Source: Samsonia erythrinae (GTDB taxonomy: Bacteria; Pseudomonadota; Gammaproteobacteria; Enterobacterales; Enterobacteriaceae). From it: a stretch of DNA of 64,000 nucleotides. Each line of letters opens with the position of its first letter. The stretch's first letter is position 1. Shown piece by piece: positions 1 to 11,381 of the stretch. Under the pieces are notes generated by a model, which had not been told where the DNA came from, ran no database searches, and was given only the letters and a program-made list of their open reading frames with translations. The stretch covers positions 1 to 64,000 of the forward strand of contig NZ_SMBY01000009.1 in assembly GCF_004342665.1 (NCBI RefSeq). The letters run 5' to 3'. Made by a program: the position numbers and the translations under genes.

Positions 1-2
1 GG

Positions 3-1680
<1,678 letters not shown>

Positions 1681-1717
1681 TGCACTTTTCCACTTTACTG
1701 TCCGTTACCCAACGATT

Positions 1718-2527
1718 TCAGCGCTGACAACAACGGCAAAAAAACGTACTGCGCTGCCCATGCTTCGCGGTTTCTATCAGCGTTCCGCATGTGCGGCAAG
1801 GTTCACCGTTGCGACCATAGACGCGCAGCGCCTGCGCGAAATAGCCCGGTTTACCGTCTGATTGCAAAAAATCACGCAGCGTTGTGCCACCCTGCTCAAT
1901 CGAGAGCTGTAGCACCTGTTTAATCATGCTCACCAACACGGACGCTTCATTTTCATTCAGCGATCCGGCAGGTCTGTTAGGATGGATACCCGCAGCAAAC
2001 AGCGATTCGCTCGCGTAAATATTGCCTACGCCAACGACCACTTTATTATCCATAATCCACTGTTTGACCGCCGTTTTCTTACCCCGAGACGCCTGATAGA
2101 GATAATCCGCGGAGAATTCCGCTTCCAGCGGTTCCGGCCCCAAATGCGCCAGTACCGAGCTGGTTTCCGGGTTATCCGTCCACAGCCAAGCGCCAAAACG
2201 CCGGGGGTCGGTGTAGCGTAACACTTTTCCGCTATCCATCACCAAATCGACGTGATCGTGCTTTTCCGGCTCAATGTATTCCGGCAATATCCGCAAACTG
2301 CCAGACATTCCAAGATGCACAATCATCCAGCCGCGAGTGAGTTCAATCAGCAGATATTTGGCTCGCCGACGCACGCTGAGTACCGGTTCATCGCTCAATG
2401 AGAGAATCTCAGCCGACACCGGCCAACGCAGTCGCGTATTCCTCACGTCTGCGTAAAGGATCGTGTGGCCGACGAGATACGGTGAAATCCCCCGACGACT
2501 GGTTTCAACCTCAGGTAATTCAGGCAT
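1718..2527 (-). CDS. mutM: Formamidopyrimidine-DNA glycosylase (Fpg)
   Basis: Base-excision repair glycosylase/AP lyase that removes 8-oxoguanine and formamidopyrimidines. The 269-residue product begins MPELPEVET, giving the catalytic N-terminal Pro (Pro2 in the coding sequence) and Glu3. The conserved lysine lies in RRRAKYL near residue 57. The C-terminus is the four-cysteine zinc finger (CRTC ... CRCC). A longer frame exists upstream, but only this ATG yields the obligatory N-terminal proline. It follows rpmG in the usual rpmB-rpmG-mutM order. Confidence 0.97.
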   Translation of the reverse strand: MPELPEVETSRRGISPYLVGHTILYADVRNTRLRWPVSAEILSLSDEPVLSVRRRAKYLLIELTRGWMIVHLGMSGSLRILPEYIEPEKHDHVDLVMDSGKVLRYTDPRRFGAWLWTDNPETSSVLAHLGPEPLEAEFSADYLYQASRGKKTAVKQWIMDNKVVVGVGNIYASESLFAAGIHPNRPAGSLNENEASVLVSMIKQVLQLSIEQGGTTLRDFLQSDGKPGYFAQALRVYGRNGEPCRTCGTLIETAKHGQRSTFFCRCCQR

Positions 2528-2686
2528 AAACGACTCCTGATAAATGTGGCTACATTGGCATAAACAAAAGGATACCATCTGTGACAACCCGCAGGACAAG
2601 GGATGCGACGGGATGCAGAGCTACCGCTGACGTACTTCCCTGCGGCGCTTAAAACAAAACTCATGCCTGTCTGACAGGCATATGAC

Positions 2687-2716
2687 AAAAAAAACCCGGC
2701 TAACGCCGGGTTTCTC
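2687..2716 (-). terminator. Rho-independent terminator after rpmG
   Basis: On the minus strand a stem AACCCGGC / GCCGGGTT with a four-base loop is followed by a run of eight T. It lies 15-45 bases past the rpmG stop, so it should reduce read-through from rpmBG into mutM. Confidence 0.85.
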
Positions 2717-2731
2717 ATCAAGAAACAAAAA

Positions 2732-2902
<171 letters not shown>

Positions 2903-2910
2903 TCAGTTCC

Positions 2911-3168
<258 letters not shown>

Positions 3169-3213
3169 TCAGCTCGAGCTTCGTATAGGGTTTGGCCGCC
3201 TCGTCAGGCTTTA

Positions 3214-3278
3214 GAGCCCATCTCAGCAACTTCACTGAAAAGACTCTGTCATCAGGATAAACCTGCTGAGATAGGCTC
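3214..3278. repeat. Imperfect 15-bp inverted repeat between rpmB and radC
   Basis: Arms GAGCCCATCTCAGCA (3214-3228) and TGCTGAGATAGGCTC (3264-3278) are reverse complements except for one base and enclose 35 bases. The element lies upstream of rpmB in a 237-base gap that also carries its promoter. It could be a dispersed enterobacterial repeat or a structured leader. No second copy was noticed in this window. Confidence 0.55.
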
Positions 3279-3384
3279 TTAACGCCACACCCAAGATTCT
3301 CAAAGGTGGCGTAGTATACGCTCTGAAGCGTAAGTGCTCAAGTCCCGAACAGCTAAAGATCCCATTGGATCGCGGAAATATCTG

Positions 3385-4050
3385 TCAAATCCACCCGAGC
3401 TCGGCAAAAGAAACGAATTCCCCTTGTCCAATGACCAGATGATCGAGCACGCGGATCTCCATTAACAGACACGCTTTAACAATCTGTTCGGTTATCGCGC
3501 GGTCAGCCTGACTCGGTTCCGCATTTCCCGAGGGATGATTGTGCGCCAGAATCAGCGCGGCGGCATTCACCTTGAGCGCTTCACGCACAATTTCACGCGG
3601 GTGTACTTCCACGCGGTTAATCGTACCAACAAACATCTCCTGATGGCAGATAACATGGTGCTGATTATCCAAAAACAACACTAAAAAAACCTCGCGTTCA
3701 CGCCGGGACAGCAGCAACTGCAAATATTGTCCGGTTATTTCCGGGTTCAGCATGGCATCTTCTTTCGCCAAACGGGAAAAAAACAGCCGCCGAGACAGTT
3801 CTGCAATCGCCTTGAGCTGCGTATATTTTGATATCCCTACGCCTCTGGCGTTATCAAACGCAGACTGGTCAGCCATCATCAGTTGATAGAGCGACCCAAA
3901 CTGCGTCAGCAGATTTTCTGCCAGTTCCATCACATGTACGCCGGGCAGCCCCGTGCGCAGAAAAATCGCCAGCAGCTCCGCATCCGTCAACGCTTCCGCG
4001 CCTAAACTCACCAGCTTTTCACGCGGCGCCAACCCCTTTTCCCACCCCAT
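3385..4050 (-). CDS. radC: RadC-family JAB/MPN-domain protein
   Basis: 221 residues. An N-terminal helix-hairpin-helix-like region ([26 protein letters not shown]) precedes a C-terminal JAMM metalloprotease-like motif, [15 protein letters not shown]. Length and order match the UPF0758/RadC family. The original DNA-repair assignment is disputed and the biochemical function is unknown. It is divergent from coaBC, as in E. coli. Confidence 0.9.
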   Translation of the reverse strand: MGWEKGLAPREKLVSLGAEALTDAELLAIFLRTGLPGVHVMELAENLLTQFGSLYQLMMADQSAFDNARGVGISKYTQLKAIAELSRRLFFSRLAKEDAMLNPEITGQYLQLLLSRREREVFLVLFLDNQHHVICHQEMFVGTINRVEVHPREIVREALKVNAAALILAHNHPSGNAEPSQADRAITEQIVKACLLMEIRVLDHLVIGQGEFVSFAELGWI

Positions 4051-4233
4051 CGTCCTCTCCCTGTAAGGCCTGATGACATCATGTCATGGACATACATACA
4101 GGGCGATTACCGCGTGCAGAGATTGCAAAGCGCTTCGCATTCTTCTCTGAGAAACCGCCGTGACAACCTTAAGATTCCTCTCACCGATGAAGGTTATGGT
4201 AAAATATCGCCTCTTCACACTTTCAATCGGACC

Positions 4234-5481
4234 ATGATGATGACGGAGTTTTCCAGCCTGAATGCACTTTCCGGCAAACGAGTCGTGTTGGGTATCAGTG
4301 GCGGTATCGCGGCTTATAAGTGCCCGGAACTGGTACGCCGCCTGCGTGATAGCGGAGCAGACGTACGGGTTGTCATGACCTCTGCCGCTAAGGCCTTTAT
4401 CACCCCGCTGACGCTCCAGGCCGTTTCAGGCTACCCGGTATCAGACGATCTGCTCGACCCGGCGGCGGAAGCGTCAATGGGGCATATTGAATTAGGGAAA
4501 TGGGCTGACTTAGTGATTCTTGCACCGGCTACCGCCGACCTGATCGCCCGAATCGCCGCCGGCATGGCCAACGACCTGCTGACGACGATTTGTCTGGCGA
4601 CATCGGCCCCTATCGCCGTTGTCCCCGCAATGAATCAGCAGATGTATCGTGCGCAACCCACACAGGACAACCTGCGCACGCTGGCTGCGCGCGGTTTACC
4701 GATCTGGGGACCGGATAGCGGGAGTCAGGCGTGCGGCGATGTGGGGCCGGGCCGCATGATCGACCCGCTGGATATTGTCGGGCGGGCGCAACGTCATTTT
4801 TCTGCCATCAACGATCTGCAACATCTTAACATTCTGGTCACCGCTGGCCCGACGAGAGAAGCGCTGGACCCGGTGCGCTTTATCACCAACCACAGCTCCG
4901 GGAAAATGGGGTTTGCTATCGCGCAGGCCGCTGCTGCCCGCGGCGCGAATGTCACACTGGTAAGCGGTCCGGTTTCGCTCGCCACACCGCAGGGCGTCAC
5001 ACGCATTGATGTCGACAACGCGTTAGAAATGGCGCAGGCGGTGATGGAACATGCCCCACAGCAGCACATTGTTATCGGCTGTGCCGCCGTGGCGGATTAC
5101 CGCGCCAAGCACATCGCCGGTGAGAAGATTAAAAAACAGAACCAACCGGATGATGAAATGACTCTCACTCTGGTCAAAAATCCAGATATTATCGCCGGTG
5201 TCGCAGCCATGACGGAAAATCGCCCTTATGTTGTCGGGTTTGCTGCCGAAACCCAGAATGTGGAAGAATACGCCCGGCAAAAACTGGCACGTAAAAAGTT
5301 GGATCTGATTTGCGCGAACAATGTCTCGCTTTCCGGGCATGGTTTTAATAGTGAAACCAATGCGTTACACCTTTTCTGGCAAGATGGCGACAAACCGTTG
5401 CCGCAGTGCGACAAGCGCCTTCTTGGCCAAAAATTAATCGACGAGATTATCAGCCGTTATGATGAAAAAAATCGACGTTAA
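4234..5481 (+). CDS. coaBC: Bifunctional phosphopantothenoylcysteine decarboxylase / phosphopantothenate-cysteine ligase
   Basis: Two steps of CoA synthesis in one protein. The N-terminal half is the FMN-dependent decarboxylase (CoaC): ISGGIAAYK near the start, [28 protein letters not shown] and the catalytic-cysteine loop [13 protein letters not shown]. The C-terminal half is the CTP-dependent ligase (CoaB): [21 protein letters not shown] and KIKKQ. Three successive ATGs (4234, 4237, 4240) are possible; the frame is open further upstream but that part does not resemble the family. The product is about 415 residues, close to E. coli. It overlaps dut by 23 bases, so translation is probably coupled. 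Confidence 0.95.
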   Translation: MMMTEFSSLNALSGKRVVLGISGGIAAYKCPELVRRLRDSGADVRVVMTSAAKAFITPLTLQAVSGYPVSDDLLDPAAEASMGHIELGKWADLVILAPATADLIARIAAGMANDLLTTICLATSAPIAVVPAMNQQMYRAQPTQDNLRTLAARGLPIWGPDSGSQACGDVGPGRMIDPLDIVGRAQRHFSAINDLQHLNILVTAGPTREALDPVRFITNHSSGKMGFAIAQAAAARGANVTLVSGPVSLATPQGVTRIDVDNALEMAQAVMEHAPQQHIVIGCAAVADYRAKHIAGEKIKKQNQPDDEMTLTLVKNPDIIAGVAAMTENRPYVVGFAAETQNVEEYARQKLARKKLDLICANNVSLSGHGFNSETNALHLFWQDGDKPLPQCDKRLLGQKLIDEIISRYDEKNRR

Positions 5482-5917
5482 GATTGTTGACCCACGCGTT
5501 GGACAGCAATTCCCGTTACCAACCTACGCGACATCGGGTTCCGCCGGGCTCGATCTGCGGGCCTGTCTGGATCAGGCCATTGAACTCAACCCGGGGGAAA
5601 CCACGTTGATTCCAACCGGGCTGGCGATCCATATCGCCGATACCGGGCTGGCAGCGGTTATCCTGCCCCGTTCCGGATTGGGCCATAAGCATGGCGTGGT
5701 GCTGGGGAATTTGGTGGGGTTGATTGATTCAGACTATCAGGGGCAGTTAATGGTCTCCGTCTGGAACCGTGGTCAACAAACCTTCACCATCGAACCGGGA
5801 GAGCGCATCGCGCAGATGGTTTTCGTGCCTGTCGTACAGGCTGAATTTAATCTGGTTGACGATTTCGTCAGCAGTGAACGTGGAGAAGGCGGCTTTGGCC
5901 ATTCTGGCCGTCGCTAG
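5459..5917 (+). CDS. dut: Deoxyuridine 5'-triphosphate nucleotidohydrolase (dUTPase)
   Basis: Hydrolyses dUTP to dUMP and pyrophosphate, keeping uracil out of DNA and supplying dTMP synthesis. The 152-residue trimeric dUTPase shows the five family motifs: [26 protein letters not shown] and the C-terminal [11 protein letters not shown] lid. It starts inside the 3' end of coaBC. Confidence 0.98.
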   Translation: MMKKIDVKIVDPRVGQQFPLPTYATSGSAGLDLRACLDQAIELNPGETTLIPTGLAIHIADTGLAAVILPRSGLGHKHGVVLGNLVGLIDSDYQGQLMVSVWNRGQQTFTIEPGERIAQMVFVPVVQAEFNLVDDFVSSERGEGGFGHSGRR

Positions 5918-6054
5918 CACGCCCCAGCCATCCGCTCAACCATAACGACCACAACCCATTATAAAGCCACAGCACGCGCTCATTTGAGCAATGAAGTGAC
6001 TGTGGCGCTAGCGGATGCTTGTCAGTCAAATACTTAGCAAGGGTCTTTTCAGAC

Positions 6055-6651
6055 ATGGCAGAAAAAGAAAATACGAAAAGGAATCGCCGCGAGGAGATTT
6101 TGCAAGCGCTGGCGCAAATGCTGGAATCCAGCGATGGCAGCCAGCGTATCACCACGGCAAAACTGGCTGCGTCCGTCGGGGTGTCCGAAGCAGCGCTTTA
6201 CCGGCATTTTCCCAGCAAGACGCGGATGTTTGATAGCCTTATCGAATTTATTGAAGATAGCCTGACCACCCGCATTAACCTGATTCTGCAAGATGAAAAA
6301 GAAACTTTTAATCGGCTTCGTCTGATTTTGCTGCTTATTTTAGGGTTTGCGGAACGGAATCCGGGCCTGACGCGTATCATGACCGGCCACGCGCTGATGT
6401 TTGAACAGGATCGCCTACAGGGAAGAATCAACCAGCTGTTTGAACGCATTGAATCACAGTTGCGTCAGGTGCTGCGTGAACATAAGCTACGCGACGGCAA
6501 AACGTTCCAGCATGATGAAACGCTGCTGGCCAGCCAGTTGCTGGCCTTCTGCGAAGGCATGCTCTCACGCTTTATCCGCTCCGAATTCCGCTATCGTCCA
6601 ACGCAGGAGTTCGACACCCGCTGGCCACTTCTGGCTGCACAACTGAACTAA
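6055..6651 (+). CDS. slmA: Nucleoid occlusion factor SlmA
   Basis: TetR-like DNA-binding protein that binds chromosomal sites and blocks FtsZ ring assembly over the nucleoid. The 198-residue product starts [15 protein letters not shown]. It has the helix-turn-helix [29 protein letters not shown] near residues 32-60 and is near-identical in layout to E. coli SlmA. The ATG at 6055 gives the exact family length; the frame is open 12 codons upstream. The gene follows dut. Confidence 0.97.
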   Translation: MAEKENTKRNRREEILQALAQMLESSDGSQRITTAKLAASVGVSEAALYRHFPSKTRMFDSLIEFIEDSLTTRINLILQDEKETFNRLRLILLLILGFAERNPGLTRIMTGHALMFEQDRLQGRINQLFERIESQLRQVLREHKLRDGKTFQHDETLLASQLLAFCEGMLSRFIRSEFRYRPTQEFDTRWPLLAAQLN

Positions 6652-6665
6652 ACGTTCTTGTACTG

Positions 6666-6703
6666 AATAACGATCCGCCAGAAACCGCCGGCGGATCGTT
6701 ATT
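6666..6703. terminator. Perfect 14-bp hairpin between slmA and pyrE
   Basis: Arms AATAACGATCCGCC and GGCGGATCGTTATT are exact complements around a 10-base loop, between two convergent genes. There is no strong T-run on either side, but position and symmetry suit a bidirectional terminator. Confidence 0.7.
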
Positions 6704-6710
6704 CACAGGG

Positions 6711-7352
6711 TTAAATCCCGTACTGCTCGCGATAGGCTTGCACCGCATCCAGATGCGCCGCCAATTCGGGTTTTTCCGCCAGATAGGCAATCAAATCCTT
6801 CAGCGTAATAATCGAGATCACCTTGCACTGATAGTCACGCTCCACTTCCTGAATGGCGGACAAATCGGCACGGCCACGCTCCTGCCGATCCAGCGCAATC
6901 ATGACACCCGCCAGCGTTGCGCCATGCGCACCGATGATTTCCATCGATTCGCGTATCGCCGTCCCCGCCGTAATGACGTCATCCACCAGCATGACACGGC
7001 CTTGTAATGGGCTGCCGACCAGACTGCCGCCTTCGCCGTGGTCTTTAGCTTCTTTGCGGTTAAAACAGTACGGCAGATCGCGCTCGTGGTGTTCTGCCAG
7101 CGCAACCGCCGTGGTGGTGGCAATAGGAATGCCTTTGTAAGCCGGCCCGAACAGCAGATCGAATTCCACGCCGGAATCAACCAGCGCTTCCGCATAAAAC
7201 CGCCCCAGCAAGGCCAGATCGCGCCCGGTATTAAACAGCCCGGCGTTGAAGAAATAGGGGCTGATGCGCCCGGACTTCAGCGTAAATTCGCCAAACTTCA
7301 ATACCTGCTTGCTGAGTGCAAACTCAATAAACTGGCGCTGGTAGGCTTTCAT
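6711..7352 (-). CDS. pyrE: Orotate phosphoribosyltransferase
   Basis: Pyrimidine synthesis: orotate plus PRPP gives OMP and pyrophosphate. The 213-residue product, equal in length to E. coli, has the PRPP-binding signature [17 protein letters not shown] and an upstream flexible loop ([11 protein letters not shown]). It lies downstream of rph with an attenuator between, the classic rph-pyrE arrangement. Confidence 0.98.
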   Translation of the reverse strand: MKAYQRQFIEFALSKQVLKFGEFTLKSGRISPYFFNAGLFNTGRDLALLGRFYAEALVDSGVEFDLLFGPAYKGIPIATTTAVALAEHHERDLPYCFNRKEAKDHGEGGSLVGSPLQGRVMLVDDVITAGTAIRESMEIIGAHGATLAGVMIALDRQERGRADLSAIQEVERDYQCKVISIITLKDLIAYLAEKPELAAHLDAVQAYREQYGI

Positions 7353-7489
7353 TACGGCATCTCCTCGTCTTACTTGTTGTTCAGAATAAAAATCAGAATT
7401 AAAAATTGATCAGACATAAAAAATTTCCAGGAGAAATTTTCAACGTCGCTTGCGACGGCCCGCAAGGGTGGCGGCCGATGGCGCGCCAT

Positions 7490-7515
7490 AAAAAAAGCGA
7501 CCATCTGGTCGCTTT
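7490..7515 (-). terminator. rph-pyrE transcription attenuator
   Basis: On the minus strand a 10-bp stem AAAGCGACCA / TGGTCGCTTT with a two-base loop runs into a T-run, starting five bases after the rph stop. In E. coli, UTP-sensitive attenuation at this place lets coupled translation of rph control pyrE; the spacing here fits the same mechanism. Confidence 0.85.
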
Positions 7516-7520
7516 AAAAA

Positions 7521-8237
7521 TCAATCGGCTAAGGCGGCTTTCTGCGCCTGAACGATGGTGTCAATTCCCCCTCGGGCCAGCGCCAACAAGGAGAGCAACT
7601 CTTCATGGCTGAACGGCTCGCCTTCGGCCGTCCCCTGCACCTCAATCATGCGACCATCTTCGGTCATGACCACATTCATGTCGGTTTCAGCGGCGGAATC
7701 TTCCACGTACTCCAGATCGCACAGCGCTTCGCCGTTAACGATGCCGACGGAAACCGCCGCGACCATCCCTTTCATCGGGTTCTTTTTCAGCTTGCCGTTG
7801 GCAACCATCTGATTCAGCGCATCGGCCAGCGCCACGCAGGCACCGGTGATGGACGCCGTGCGCGTGCCGCCGTCCGCCTGCAAGACATCGCAGTCGAGCG
7901 TGATGGTGTATTCGCCCAGCACTTTCAGGTCGATCGCCGCACGCAGAGAGCGCGCAATCAGGCGCTGGATCTCCAGCGTGCGCCCACCCTGTTTGCCTTT
8001 GGCGGCTTCACGGGCATTGCGGCTGTGCGTGGCACGCGGCAGCATGCCGTATTCAGCGGTAACCCAGCCTTGCCCCTGGCCTTTCAGAAAGCGCGGTACC
8101 CCCTCTTCTACCGTGGCATTACATAACACTTTGGTGTCGCCAAATTCGACTAAAACAGAACCTTCCGCGTGTTTCGTGTAATGACGGGTCAATTTTAAGG
8201 GGCGTACTTGCTGTGCACTTCGGCCTGTTGGGCGCAT
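7521..8237 (-). CDS. rph: Ribonuclease PH
   Basis: Phosphorolytic 3'-5' exoribonuclease that trims tRNA 3' ends. The 238-residue product starts [20 protein letters not shown] and retains the phosphate-site region ([20 protein letters not shown]) and the core acidic residues ([20 protein letters not shown]). It is full-length, unlike the frameshifted allele of E. coli K-12, and serves as the translated leader of pyrE. Confidence 0.97.
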   Translation of the reverse strand: MRPTGRSAQQVRPLKLTRHYTKHAEGSVLVEFGDTKVLCNATVEEGVPRFLKGQGQGWVTAEYGMLPRATHSRNAREAAKGKQGGRTLEIQRLIARSLRAAIDLKVLGEYTITLDCDVLQADGGTRTASITGACVALADALNQMVANGKLKKNPMKGMVAAVSVGIVNGEALCDLEYVEDSAAETDMNVVMTEDGRMIEVQGTAEGEPFSHEELLSLLALARGGIDTIVQAQKAALAD

Positions 8238-8326
8238 GGCTCATCTCCGGCGGGTCAATGAAAACTGGCGCGCATTATACACGAAATCCTTCACGTTGCG
8301 GCAAAGCGCTGGCAGAAAGCCATACC

Positions 8327-8360
8327 TTGAACTTAGGGTATAACCTGAGGTTATACCCTA
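8327..8360 (+). promoter_or_regulatory. 27-bp perfect palindrome overlapping a possible promoter
   Basis: Positions 8334-8360 form a perfect odd palindrome: TAGGGTATAACCT, a central G, then AGGTTATACCCTA. Its core ATAACCTGAGGTTAT contains a T-N11-A dyad of the LysR-regulator type. A possible -35 (TTGAAC, 8327-8332) and a -10-like TATACC (8352-8357, spacing 19) overlap it. It lies about 80 bases before the epimerase gene, so it is probably the operator of the scavenging operon. There is no T-run to suggest a terminator. Confidence 0.7.
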
Positions 8361-8440
8361 CTCATAAACAAGTATTCGTCAGTGCTGATGCATCATGAAA
8401 TAGTCTTTTCCTCCCCTGAGCATTGATGAGAAAAAAGATC

Positions 8441-9409
8441 ATGATGCGGCATATGCAAATTGAAACCGTCAATCTGCCACTAGCCCGTCCTATGGCGGAA
8501 GAGAACGGTACGCGTCGTGCGGTTACCGTTATCCGCGTCGCATTGGAAGAAAAAGGATTTATCGGACAAGGCGAAAGTACGCCAGTCGCGCATTATGGCG
8601 AGTCCGCCGACAGCGTATGTCGCCAGCTCTTTGCGATCCGTGAGGCGATCGAACAGGGTCTGACCATCGAACAACTCCAGAAAGATTTATCGCCGGGCGC
8701 GGCCAGAAACGCGCTGGACTGCGCGCTGTGGCGGCTCAACACCGCATTGAAAAAACAGACGCTATGGCAGCGCCTCGGCATTCGGCCCCCCGCTTCTGTG
8801 ATCTGTGCGCAAACGTTATCGCTCGACAGCATGGCGAAAATGGCCGCCGCCGCGTCCCATGCCGTTGCCCACGGCGCGCAACTCCTGAAAATCAAACTGG
8901 ATCGCGAACAGATTCTGGAGAAAGTCGCCGCCATCCGCGCCGCCGCGCCCAGCGCCAGATTGATTATCGACGCGCAGGCAAGCTGGAGCGGACTGGATTT
9001 ACACAGCCTGTCCATCGCCCTGCTGCCTTATCAGATCGCCACGATAGAGCAACCGCTGCCTGCTGGTCAGGATGAGGATTTGCAACGTTTTGCTCACCCG
9101 ATCCCCCTCTGCGCGGATGAAAGTTGCCGCCACAGCGGTGATGTTGCCGGGCTGCGCCATCGTTACGACATGATCAACATCAAGCTGGACAAGTGCGGCG
9201 GGCTGACGGAAGCCCTGGCGATGGCGCGCGAGGCGCACGTTCACGGCCTGCGTATTATGGTCGGCTGCACGCTGGGATCGTCAATGGCGATGGAAGCCGC
9301 CCTGCCCGTCGCCGTGGATGCCGAGCATGTCGATCTCGACGGCCCGATCTGGCTGGCCGCCGACAGCTCACCCTACCTGACCTATAACCTTGGCCGCATC
9401 TGGCTATGA
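8441..9409 (+). CDS. Dipeptide epimerase (L-Ala-D/L-Glu epimerase type, enolase superfamily)
   Basis: About 322 residues. The muconate-lactonizing subgroup pattern is present: the KxK catalytic motif in LLKIKLD, metal ligands in IIDAQ, IEQPL and CADES, a second lysine in INIKLDKCGG, and the DLDGP motif of dipeptide epimerases near the C-terminus. Such enzymes racemise the second residue of L-Ala-D-Glu from murein, or related dipeptides. Several in-frame starts (8426, 8441, 8444, 8453) are possible and the ribosome-binding site is weak; 8441 is a choice, not a certainty. Its stop overlaps another ATG at 9406. First gene of the peptide cluster. Confidence 0.82.
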   Translation: MMRHMQIETVNLPLARPMAEENGTRRAVTVIRVALEEKGFIGQGESTPVAHYGESADSVCRQLFAIREAIEQGLTIEQLQKDLSPGAARNALDCALWRLNTALKKQTLWQRLGIRPPASVICAQTLSLDSMAKMAAAASHAVAHGAQLLKIKLDREQILEKVAAIRAAAPSARLIIDAQASWSGLDLHSLSIALLPYQIATIEQPLPAGQDEDLQRFAHPIPLCADESCRHSGDVAGLRHRYDMINIKLDKCGGLTEALAMAREAHVHGLRIMVGCTLGSSMAMEAALPVAVDAEHVDLDGPIWLAADSSPYLTYNLGRIWL

Positions 9410-9453
9410 CACGCTCAAACGCAGTAACCCTTAACCCCTCAACCGGAGTGACC

Positions 9454-11325
9454 ATGACGGATATCATGCACGCGGGTGCCGCCACAGCGCCCGGTAACGC
9501 CCCCAGACCTGTATTGGAAATCGACGATCTGAGCGTCAGCTTTAGCGGTCGTTCCGGCACGCATCAGGCGCTAAAAGGCATTTCTTTTACTGTAAATAAA
9601 GGGGAAGTGGTCGCCGTCGTCGGTGAAAGCGGCTCCGGTAAATCCGTCACGTCGCTCACCGTCATGGGGCTACTGGCCGATTCAGCCAATATTGAGCGGG
9701 GAACGATCCGCTTTACCGCCCGCGACGGTCTGCAACACGACCTGCTGACAATCAAAGCGGAAGCGCGCCGTAAACTACGCGGGCGCGACCTGGCGATGAT
9801 TTTTCAGGAGCCGATGACGTCACTGAATCCGGTGCTGAAAGTCGGCGACCAGCTCACGGAAGCGCTGCTTGATCACAAAATCTGCGATGCCGGCAGCGCG
9901 AACCAAAAAGCCCGCGAACTGCTGCACAAAGTACGCATTGCGGATGTCGATCGCGTGATGAAAAGCTACCCGCATTCGCTGTCCGGCGGGATGCGTCAGC
10001 GCGTGATGATCGCACAGGCGTTAGCCTGCGACCCACAGCTGTTAATTGCCGACGAACCGACCACCGCGCTGGATGTCACCGTGCAGGCGCGCATTCTGCA
10101 AATCCTGCGCGACCTGCAACAACAAAGCGATATGGCGGTGCTGTTTATTACGCACGACATGGGCGTGGTGGCGGAAATCGCCGATCGCGTGGTGGTGATG
10201 TATCGCGGCGAGATCGTAGAGCAAGGCGCCGTTGAACAGATTTTTGCTGCGCCACAGCATCCGTATACCCAGTCGCTGCTGGCCGCCGTGCCGAAGCTGG
10301 GCGACATGCGCGATAGCCTCTGGCCGAAGCGCTTTCCTTTATTGGGAGAGGCTGCCGACACGGAAAACAGTGAACAGGTCACCGCGCGCTATGACGCCGA
10401 CCCCCTGTTGGACATTCGCGGGCTGCGGGTTTATTACCCGATGCGCAGCGGCATCTTATCCACCGTGACTCACCACGTTCACGCGGTCGAACAGATCGAT
10501 TTCAACGTCTGGCCGGGCGAAACGCTGGCGATCGTCGGGGAAAGCGGCTGTGGCAAATCCACCACCGGACGCGCCCTACTGCGGCTGGTGCAAAGCGACG
10601 CCGATAGCATTTACTTTCAGGGGCAGGAAGTTTCCCAGATGAAAGAGCGTCAATTCCAGCCGCTGCGCCGGGAAATGCAGATGGTATTTCAGGATCCTTA
10701 TGCCTCGCTCAACCCGCGCCTGACGGTGGGGTTCACCATCGCCGAACCGCTGCTGCTGCACGGGCTGGTGAAATCGCTGGAAGAAGCCACGCCGCAGGTA
10801 CAGGCGCTGTTAAAAAGCGTCGGTCTGTTGCCAGAACACGCGCGCCGTTATCCGCACGAGTTTTCCGGCGGACAGCGCCAGCGCATTGCGATCGCTCGCG
10901 CAATGGCGTTGCAGCCGCAGGTCATCATCGCCGATGAAGCCGTTTCGGCGCTTGATGTGTCGATTCAGGCGCAGGTCGTCAACCTGATGATGGATCTCCA
11001 GAAAAAAACGGGCGTGTCGTGGATTTTCATCTCGCACGATATGGCCGTTGTCGAGCGCATCGCCAACCGCGTCGCGGTGATGTATCTCGGTCAGATCGTG
11101 GAGATTGGCCCGCGCCAGTCGGTGTTTAACGACCCGCAGCACCCGTATACCCGCCGCCTGTTGGCCTCGGTTCCCATTGCCGACCCAACCCGTCGCGGCA
11201 CACGCCAGTTTGACGACAGCGAAATTCCTTCGCCTCTGCGTAAAGCAGGCGAGACCGTCGCCAAAACGCGCTACCGAGAGGTTGCGCCGCAGCACTGGGT
11301 CGCCGACAACGATTCGGCGGCCTGA
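9454..11325 (+). CDS. gsiA: Peptide ABC importer ATPase, duplicated ABC domains (GsiA type)
   Basis: Energises import of small peptides or glutathione. Two complete ABC domains lie in one chain: GESGSGKS, LSGGMRQR and LLIADEPTTALD in the first; GESGCGKST, FSGGQRQR and VIIADEAVSALD in the second. Each ends in the oligopeptide-transporter extension around QHPYT. The ATG at 9454 is preceded by GGAG at 5-base spacing and gives 623 residues, the length I recall for E. coli GsiA. The upstream ATG at 9406 has no visible ribosome-binding site. The operon continues with the binding protein and two permeases. The actual peptide substrate is unproven. Confidence 0.9.
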   Translation: MTDIMHAGAATAPGNAPRPVLEIDDLSVSFSGRSGTHQALKGISFTVNKGEVVAVVGESGSGKSVTSLTVMGLLADSANIERGTIRFTARDGLQHDLLTIKAEARRKLRGRDLAMIFQEPMTSLNPVLKVGDQLTEALLDHKICDAGSANQKARELLHKVRIADVDRVMKSYPHSLSGGMRQRVMIAQALACDPQLLIADEPTTALDVTVQARILQILRDLQQQSDMAVLFITHDMGVVAEIADRVVVMYRGEIVEQGAVEQIFAAPQHPYTQSLLAAVPKLGDMRDSLWPKRFPLLGEAADTENSEQVTARYDADPLLDIRGLRVYYPMRSGILSTVTHHVHAVEQIDFNVWPGETLAIVGESGCGKSTTGRALLRLVQSDADSIYFQGQEVSQMKERQFQPLRREMQMVFQDPYASLNPRLTVGFTIAEPLLLHGLVKSLEEATPQVQALLKSVGLLPEHARRYPHEFSGGQRQRIAIARAMALQPQVIIADEAVSALDVSIQAQVVNLMMDLQKKTGVSWIFISHDMAVVERIANRVAVMYLGQIVEIGPRQSVFNDPQHPYTRRLLASVPIADPTRRGTRQFDDSEIPSPLRKAGETVAKTRYREVAPQHWVADNDSAA

Positions 11326-11381
11326 AACACAACGTATTAATAAAACACAACACACGTTCATCGCTGACCAGGAGAGAAACC

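Noticed and set aside
7605-8126. Plus-strand open frame of about 173 codons
   Set aside because: Antisense to rph, which is a full-length RNase PH.
8334-8360. The 27-bp palindrome as a terminator
   Set aside because: No T-run on either strand, and it lies between divergent gene starts, where an operator is expected.
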